Source: Alphaproteobacteria bacterium
GTDB lineage: Bacteria; Pseudomonadota; Alphaproteobacteria; JAEULC01
Assembly: GCA_020851015.1 (NCBI GenBank)
Contig: JADZDN010000402.1
Span: 1-9,188 of the forward strand
Direction of reading: 5' to 3'
Length of the DNA stretch: 9,188 bases
The position numbers and the translations under genes were made by a program. The notes under the pieces are model-generated. The model was not told the origin of the DNA. It made no database searches and saw nothing but the letters and a program-made list of their open reading frames with translations. Below are positions 5,486-9,188 of this stretch, one piece after another (positions within the stretch are counted from its first letter, which is position 1; every line of letters starts with the position of its first letter).

Positions 5486-6037
5486 AGCACCGAGCGTTGC
5501 TGTTCGTGTTCCGAGTTCGCTGCGGGCATTCTTCCTGAAATCGGCCGCTGTGACGTGTCCCAGATACACTTCTGTGAATTTCATGGGCGACCGATCTCGC
5601 GCAGGCTCGCTTATATGATCCGTCGCGTAGACAAACACGCACATCCACTGATCCCGTGCACCGTGAGTGTCCACCGCACCGCCAGGTTTGCGCGTGCTCT
5701 TAATCTCGACGCCATCGGCTCCCGAGGCTATCGCGTTGTTCGGGTAACGACCCCTGACGATCAAGTCGGGATGTCCGTTGAATTTTTCATTTTCGACAAG
5801 AACCCTGGAGTGCCTCGCCATGCTTGCGGTCAGCATATCAGAAATCATTCCTGACATGGCTGCGGGACGGAGCATGTCGTCCATTCGATGAAGTCCCTTG
5901 CCGAGCAGCAGTTTGTTCACATCGAAAAAGAAATCATAAACGTCCTGCATTGCAATCTCAAAATCCTTGAGCCTCAGCTCGAATGGGAGATCAGCCCTCG
6001 GATTGAAGGCGCTTGCCACGACTATCGATTTCTTCAT
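5438..6037 (-). CDS. Probable type II restriction endonuclease (PD-(D/E)XK)
   Basis: A 199-residue protein with a PD-(D/E)XK nuclease signature. HPDLIV places Pro90-Asp91 on one strand and GVEIKST places Glu111 and Lys113 nineteen residues later. These are the metal-binding and catalytic residues of most type II enzymes. The rest includes an N-terminal helical part (FELRLKDFEIAMQDVYDFFF) and a C-terminal region with YLGHVTAADF. I do not recognise the specificity or subfamily; it does not resemble BglI. The endonuclease role rests on the motif plus tail-to-tail pairing with a beta-class methyltransferase. ATG 6037 has AAAGGG about 11 nt upstream. Low GC and codon use match the methyltransferase, so the two probably arrived together. 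Confidence 0.85.
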   Translation of the reverse strand: MKKSIVVASAFNPRADLPFELRLKDFEIAMQDVYDFFFDVNKLLLGKGLHRMDDMLRPAAMSGMISDMLTASMARHSRVLVENEKFNGHPDLIVRGRYPNNAIASGADGVEIKSTRKPGGAVDTHGARDQWMCVFVYATDHISEPARDRSPMKFTEVYLGHVTAADFRKNARSELGTRTATLGALGIRKLRQNWIYLSK

Positions 6038-6068
6038 CGTGCGTATGTCCCTTTGTCACGAAAGAATG

Positions 6069-6097
6069 CGCATAGGTAGGCATCAAGTACGAGCCAA
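6069..6097 (-). promoter_or_regulatory. Possible promoter of the restriction endonuclease gene
   Basis: On the minus strand, TTGGCT (6097-6092) and TATGCG (6074-6069) are separated by 17 bp. Transcription would start near 6062, about 25 nt before the ATG at 6037. The -10 element is weak, consistent with low endonuclease expression. The motif ACGTCTA, also the core of the palindrome, lies about 26 bp further upstream (6123-6129). Confidence 0.4.
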
Positions 6098-6126
6098 AAT
6101 CCTTCTCGCGGCAGAATCCAGCACGT

Positions 6127-7002
6127 CTAACCTAGCTTTTCCGCCATCGCCTCCGCGATCTGCATGAAGGCGCGAACCGCCGTCAGGCGCAGGCGCTCCT
6201 CCAGGCAGACGACGTACTCGCCGACGTCCAGCGCGGCGTCCAGCACGTCCAGCGCGGCGAAGCGGTCGTCCGGCACGAACTCGCGCGCGAAGGCGACGCC
6301 GATGCCCAGGCCCGAGGCGACGGCTTCGCGCACCGCCTCGCGCCCGTCGATGTCCATGATCGCGCCCACCCGCACCCCGGCCTGGGCGATCGCGCGCTCG
6401 AACACCGCGCGGGTCACCGATCCCGGCTCGCGCAGCACCATGTCGCGGCCTTCGAGATCGCGCAGGGCCAACCGCCGGCGAGCCGCCAGCGCATGAGCCC
6501 GCGGCACGAAGACGATCAGCCGGTCGCGGCTGTAGGCCACGGCATGGAAGCGCGGCTCGGCCGGTTGGCGGGCGGTGATCCCGACATCGGCCTGGTAGTC
6601 CGACAGCCGGGCCAGCACGGCGTCCGAGTTGCCGATCACCAGGGACAGGGCCACGCCGGCATGCCGGCGCTTGAGCTCGGCCATGATCGGCATGGCGTGG
6701 ATGGCGTTGTCGGCCGCGATGCGCAGATGGCCGATCGTCAGCGCCTCGGAACCCGCCAGCAGCGCCTGCGCCTCGCCCTCCAGCGCGAACAGGCGGTCGG
6801 TCACGGCATAGAGCTGGCGCCCCAGCGCGGTCATCTCGACCCCCCGCCCGCGCCGCTCGAACAGGCGCACGCCGTAGCGGTCCTCCAGCGCCTTCACCTG
6901 GCCCGACAGGTTGGGTTGGCTGAGGCGGGTCGCCTGGGCGGCACGGGTGAAGCTGCCCTCGCGGGCGACGGCATGGAAGGCGCGGATCTGGCTGTGGTTC
7001 AC
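6127..7002 (-). CDS. LysR-family transcriptional regulator, probable regulator of phnW-phnA
   Basis: A 291-residue DNA-binding regulator. An N-terminal winged helix (about 1-60) contains the typical FHAVAREGSFTRAAQATRLS then QPNLSGQVKALEDRYGVRLF, followed by a linker helix and a periplasmic-binding-like effector domain (about 88-285; conserved VREAVASGLGIGVAF). A frame to TTG 7035 would add 11 residues. I prefer GTG 7002, which has GAGG 5 nt upstream and gives the usual N-terminal length (NHSQIRAFHAV). It is divergent from phnW across 113 bp, the usual layout for a LysR protein controlling its neighbour, so the effector may be 2-aminoethylphosphonate or a breakdown product. Its stop codon lies at the right edge of the restriction-modification cassette. 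Confidence 0.93.
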   Translation of the reverse strand: MNHSQIRAFHAVAREGSFTRAAQATRLSQPNLSGQVKALEDRYGVRLFERRGRGVEMTALGRQLYAVTDRLFALEGEAQALLAGSEALTIGHLRIAADNAIHAMPIMAELKRRHAGVALSLVIGNSDAVLARLSDYQADVGITARQPAEPRFHAVAYSRDRLIVFVPRAHALAARRRLALRDLEGRDMVLREPGSVTRAVFERAIAQAGVRVGAIMDIDGREAVREAVASGLGIGVAFAREFVPDDRFAALDVLDAALDVGEYVVCLEERLRLTAVRAFMQIAEAMAEKLG

Positions 7003-7032
7003 GGCGGCCTCAGCGAGGATATATCGATCTAA

Positions 7033-7062
7033 CAAATAATTGCTATAAGAACTATATATTTG
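7033..7062. promoter_or_regulatory. AT-rich divergent control region between lysR and phnW
   Basis: The LysR-phnW gap is strikingly AT-rich within GC-rich surroundings. It holds an interrupted inverted repeat CAAATA (7033-7038) and TATTTG (7057-7062). Inside it are two direct CTATA copies (7043-7047 and 7052-7056) spaced 9 bp apart. TTGCTA (7040-7045), 17 bp, AATGAT (7063-7068) is one possible phnW promoter. LysR proteins bind such dyads (T-N11-A type) upstream of their targets, so this is the expected operator. The exact site cannot be fixed by eye. Confidence 0.5.
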
Positions 7063-7115
7063 AATGATTTCTCGGGCCAGCCCTATTCTCCAGCAACCGC
7101 CAAGAAGGAGCGCCG

Positions 7116-8276
7116 ATGCCCACTGCCCGCCTGCCCATGGCCGCCAAGTCCGAAACCGGCGATCCGCTGCTGCTGACGCCCGGGCCGTTGACCACGTCGA
7201 AGTCGGTCAAGACCGCCATGCTGCACGATTGGGGGTCACGCGACGCCACCTTCATCCGCGTGAACAAGGAGATGCGCGAGCGCATCACCGAGGCCGCCGG
7301 CGGCAAGGGGACTCACACGACCGTGCCGATGCAGGGCAGTGGCACGTTCGCCGTGGAGGCGATGATCGGCAGCTTCGTGCCGAAGAACGGCAAGCTTCTG
7401 ATCCTGGTCAACGGCGCCTATGGCACGCGCGCGGTCAAGATCTGCCAGTATGCCAGCCGCGCGCACCAGGTGCTGGAGACGCCGGAGGACACGCCCCCCG
7501 ACCTCGCCAAGCTGGAGGCGGCGCTGAAGGCCGACGCCGCGATCACCCATGTGCTGGTCGTGCACTGCGAGACCACCAGCGGCATCCTGAACCCGGTGGC
7601 GGAGGTGGCGGCGATCGTCGCCAAAGCCGGCCGCCGGATGCTGATCGATTCGATGAGCGCGTTCGGCGCCCTGCCGATCGACGCGCGCGAGGTCAAGTTC
7701 GACGCGCTGGCGTCGTCCAGCACCAAGTGCCTGGAAGGCGTGCCCGGATTCGGTTTCATCGTCTGCGACCTGAAGGCGGTCGAGCAGGCCAAGGGCAACG
7801 CGCATTCCCTGGCGCTGGACGTGCACGACCAGTGTAAGGTGCTGGAGACCACGGGCCAGTACCGCTTCACCCCGCCGATCCACGCCATCGTGGCGCTGCA
7901 CCAGGCGATCACGGAGTTCGTCGAGGAAGGCGGCGTGGCGGGCCGCGGCGGGCGCTATCGCCAGAACGCCAAGGTGCTGATCGACGGGATGCGGGCGATG
8001 GGCTTCGACACGCTGCTGCCCGACCGGCTGCAGGCGCCGATCATCGTCACCTTCCACATGCCGCGCGATCCCAAGTTCCACTTCCAGACCTTCTACGACC
8101 GGCTGAAGGACCTGGGTTACGTGATCTATCCGGGCAAGCTGACCGTGGCCGACAGCTTCCGCATCGGCTGCATCGGACGCCTGTCGCCCGACCACATGCG
8201 CGGCGCGGTCGAAACGATCCGCGCGGTGATCGCCGACATGGGCGTCAGCCAACTGGGAGCGAAGCGTGCCGCCTGA
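7116..8276 (+). CDS. phnW: 2-aminoethylphosphonate--pyruvate transaminase PhnW
   Basis: A PLP enzyme that transfers the amino group of 2-aminoethylphosphonate (AEP) to pyruvate, giving phosphonoacetaldehyde and alanine: the first step of AEP use as a phosphorus source. It is a class V aminotransferase of 386 residues, slightly longer than the roughly 367 of enteric PhnW because of an N-terminal extension (MPTARLPMAAKSETGD). The conserved LLLTPGPLTTS lies at 18-28, the cofactor-binding GSGT at 74-77, CETTSG at 151-156, and Asp178 in LIDSMSAFGA would contact the pyridine nitrogen. Lys204 in SSSTKCLEGVPG is the Schiff-base lysine. The start is supported by GAAGGAG at 7104-7110, 5 nt before the ATG. 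phnA overlaps its end by 11 bp. Confidence 0.96.
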   Translation: MPTARLPMAAKSETGDPLLLTPGPLTTSKSVKTAMLHDWGSRDATFIRVNKEMRERITEAAGGKGTHTTVPMQGSGTFAVEAMIGSFVPKNGKLLILVNGAYGTRAVKICQYASRAHQVLETPEDTPPDLAKLEAALKADAAITHVLVVHCETTSGILNPVAEVAAIVAKAGRRMLIDSMSAFGALPIDAREVKFDALASSSTKCLEGVPGFGFIVCDLKAVEQAKGNAHSLALDVHDQCKVLETTGQYRFTPPIHAIVALHQAITEFVEEGGVAGRGGRYRQNAKVLIDGMRAMGFDTLLPDRLQAPIIVTFHMPRDPKFHFQTFYDRLKDLGYVIYPGKLTVADSFRIGCIGRLSPDHMRGAVETIRAVIADMGVSQLGAKRAA

Positions 8277-9188
8277 CGGAACCGCGCAAGCCGCCGTCAC
8301 CGTCAACGGGCGACGCTACAACCGTCCGACCCGGCCGGTCGTCGTCGTCTGCATCGACGGGTCGGAGCCGGGCTATATCGAGGCGGCGGCGGCCACCAGC
8401 CGCGCGCCGTTCCTCGACCGGCTGCTGAAGCAGGGCACCAACCGGCTGGCCGACTGCGTCGTGCCCAGCTTCACCAATCCCAACAACCTGTCGATCGTGA
8501 CCGGCGTGCCGCCCAGCGTGCACGGCATCTCGGGCAACTACTTCTACGACCGCGACAGCGGCGCGGAAGTGATGATGAACGATCCGAAATTCCTGCGCGC
8601 CGGTACCATCTTCAAGGCGTTCCAGGACCAGGGCGCGTCGATCGCGATCGTGACCGCCAAGGACAAGCTGCGCCGGCTCCTGGGCAACGGCCTGACGATC
8701 GGGCCGCGCGCGATCTGCTTTTCCTCCGAGCATGCCGACAAGGCGTCGATGGCGGAGAACGGCATCGAGAACGTGCTCGACCTTGTGGGCATGAAGCTGC
8801 CCAGCGTCTACAGCGCCGAGTTGTCGGGCTTCGTGTTCGCGGCGGGCGTGAAGATCATGGAGAAGCACCGCCCGGACCTGATGTACCTGTCCACGACCGA
8901 CTACATCCAGCACAAGCACGCGCCCGGCACGCCGGTCGCCAACGACTTCTACGTCATGATGGACGGCCACCTGGCGAAGCTCGACGCCATGGGCGCGGTG
9001 GTGGCGCTGACGGCCGACCACGGCATGAACGCCAAGCACGACGGCCAGGGCCGGCCCGACGTGATCTACCTGCAGGACCTGATGGACCAGTGGCTGGGCC
9101 AGGGCAAGGCGCGGGTGATCCTGCCGTTCACCGATCCCTATGTCGTGCATCACGGCGCGCTGGGCTCGTTCGCGACGATCTACCTGCA
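8266..9188 (+). CDS. phnA: Phosphonoacetate hydrolase PhnA (partial, C terminus beyond the window)
   Basis: Cleaves the C-P bond of phosphonoacetate to acetate and phosphate. It is a zinc enzyme of the alkaline phosphatase superfamily. The GTG at 8266 lies inside phnW (11-bp overlap) with GGGAG 6 nt upstream, so translation is probably coupled. 307 codons are visible of about 410-420. Ligands expected from characterised PhnA are present: Asp31 (CIDGSEPGY), nucleophile Thr70 (VPSFTNPNN), Asp212 and His216 (TTDYIQHKHAPG), and Asp251-His252 (LTADHGM). The last histidine lies past the window end. The Thr nucleophile with FTNPNN and DYIQHKHAPG separates it from nucleotide pyrophosphatases. With PhnW it implies the phnW-phnA-phnY pathway; phnY (phosphonoacetaldehyde dehydrogenase) should be downstream. 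Confidence 0.95.
   Translation, partial: MPPDGTAQAAVTVNGRRYNRPTRPVVVVCIDGSEPGYIEAAAATSRAPFLDRLLKQGTNRLADCVVPSFTNPNNLSIVTGVPPSVHGISGNYFYDRDSGAEVMMNDPKFLRAGTIFKAFQDQGASIAIVTAKDKLRRLLGNGLTIGPRAICFSSEHADKASMAENGIENVLDLVGMKLPSVYSAELSGFVFAAGVKIMEKHRPDLMYLSTTDYIQHKHAPGTPVANDFYVMMDGHLAKLDAMGAVVALTADHGMNAKHDGQGRPDVIYLQDLMDQWLGQGKARVILPFTDPYVVHHGALGSFATIYL

Larger units (their letters stand above)
4250..6126. mobile_element. Lower-GC restriction-modification cassette (probable acquired insertion)
   Basis: Between the 63-residue gene and the LysR gene the composition changes sharply. Hand-counted 60-base lines give 34/60 G+C at 4561 and 25/60 at 5881, against 43/60 in rpoN at 1201. The segment holds only a methyltransferase and a probable endonuclease. 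No integrase, transposase, tRNA or clear terminal inverted repeat is visible. The left edge is judged from the composition change near 4250 and the right edge from the LysR stop codon. A short split motif, AATCCA followed by ACGTCTA, occurs near both edges (4290-4311 and 6115-6129). Confidence 0.6.

Noticed and set aside
7003..7035. TTG start at 7035 for the LysR gene
   Set aside because: It would add 11 non-conserved residues in the AT-rich operator region. GTG 7002 has a GAGG site and fits LysR N-terminal length.
8245..9153. 302-codon open frame on the minus strand through phnA
   Set aside because: His/Val/Arg-rich shadow of the well-supported phnA gene.

Overview
The window comes from a GC-rich alphaproteobacterium, probably of the Rhodospirillales/Azospirillum kind. 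The reasons are the lptB-rpoN-ptsN gene order, an alphaproteobacterial DUF1150 protein next to a small heat-shock protein, strong G/C third-position bias in the core genes, and a phnW-phnA phosphonate cluster like that of Sinorhizobium. No species can be named from sequence reading alone.

Layout. (1) Positions 1-2839 (+): the C-terminal half of lptB (LPS export ATPase), rpoN (sigma-54) and ptsN (EIIA-Ntr). The ribosome hibernation gene hpf, which normally sits between rpoN and ptsN in this group, is not there. It is replaced by 400 bp holding a good sigma-70-type promoter and no recognisable gene. (2) Positions 2873-4167 (-): DUF1150 protein; an hsp20 chaperone with a sigma-32-like promoter and a leader that folds like a ROSE RNA thermometer; a 30-residue membrane peptide missed by ordinary ORF cut-offs, preceded by a perfect FNR/FixK box; and a 63-residue conserved-looking protein. 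(3) About 4250-6126: a lower-GC cassette carrying a beta-class DNA methyltransferase (+) and a PD-(D/E)XK protein (-) that is most likely its cognate restriction endonuclease. The two genes converge and their 3' ends overlap by 48 bp. The methyltransferase promoter is overlaid by a perfect 20-bp palindrome, and the methyltransferase has an N-terminal winged-helix-like domain, which suggests autoregulation without a separate C protein. (4) Positions 6127-9188: a LysR regulator (-) divergent from phnW and phnA (+). This is the phosphonoacetate route for using 2-aminoethylphosphonate: PhnW makes phosphonoacetaldehyde, a PhnY dehydrogenase expected beyond the window edge would oxidise it, and PhnA splits phosphonoacetate to acetate and phosphate.

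The restriction-modification cassette looks like a recent insertion between native chromosomal genes. The features most worth testing are the palindrome/promoter arrangement of the methyltransferase, the hsp20 thermometer, the oxygen-controlled micro-peptide and the missing hpf.
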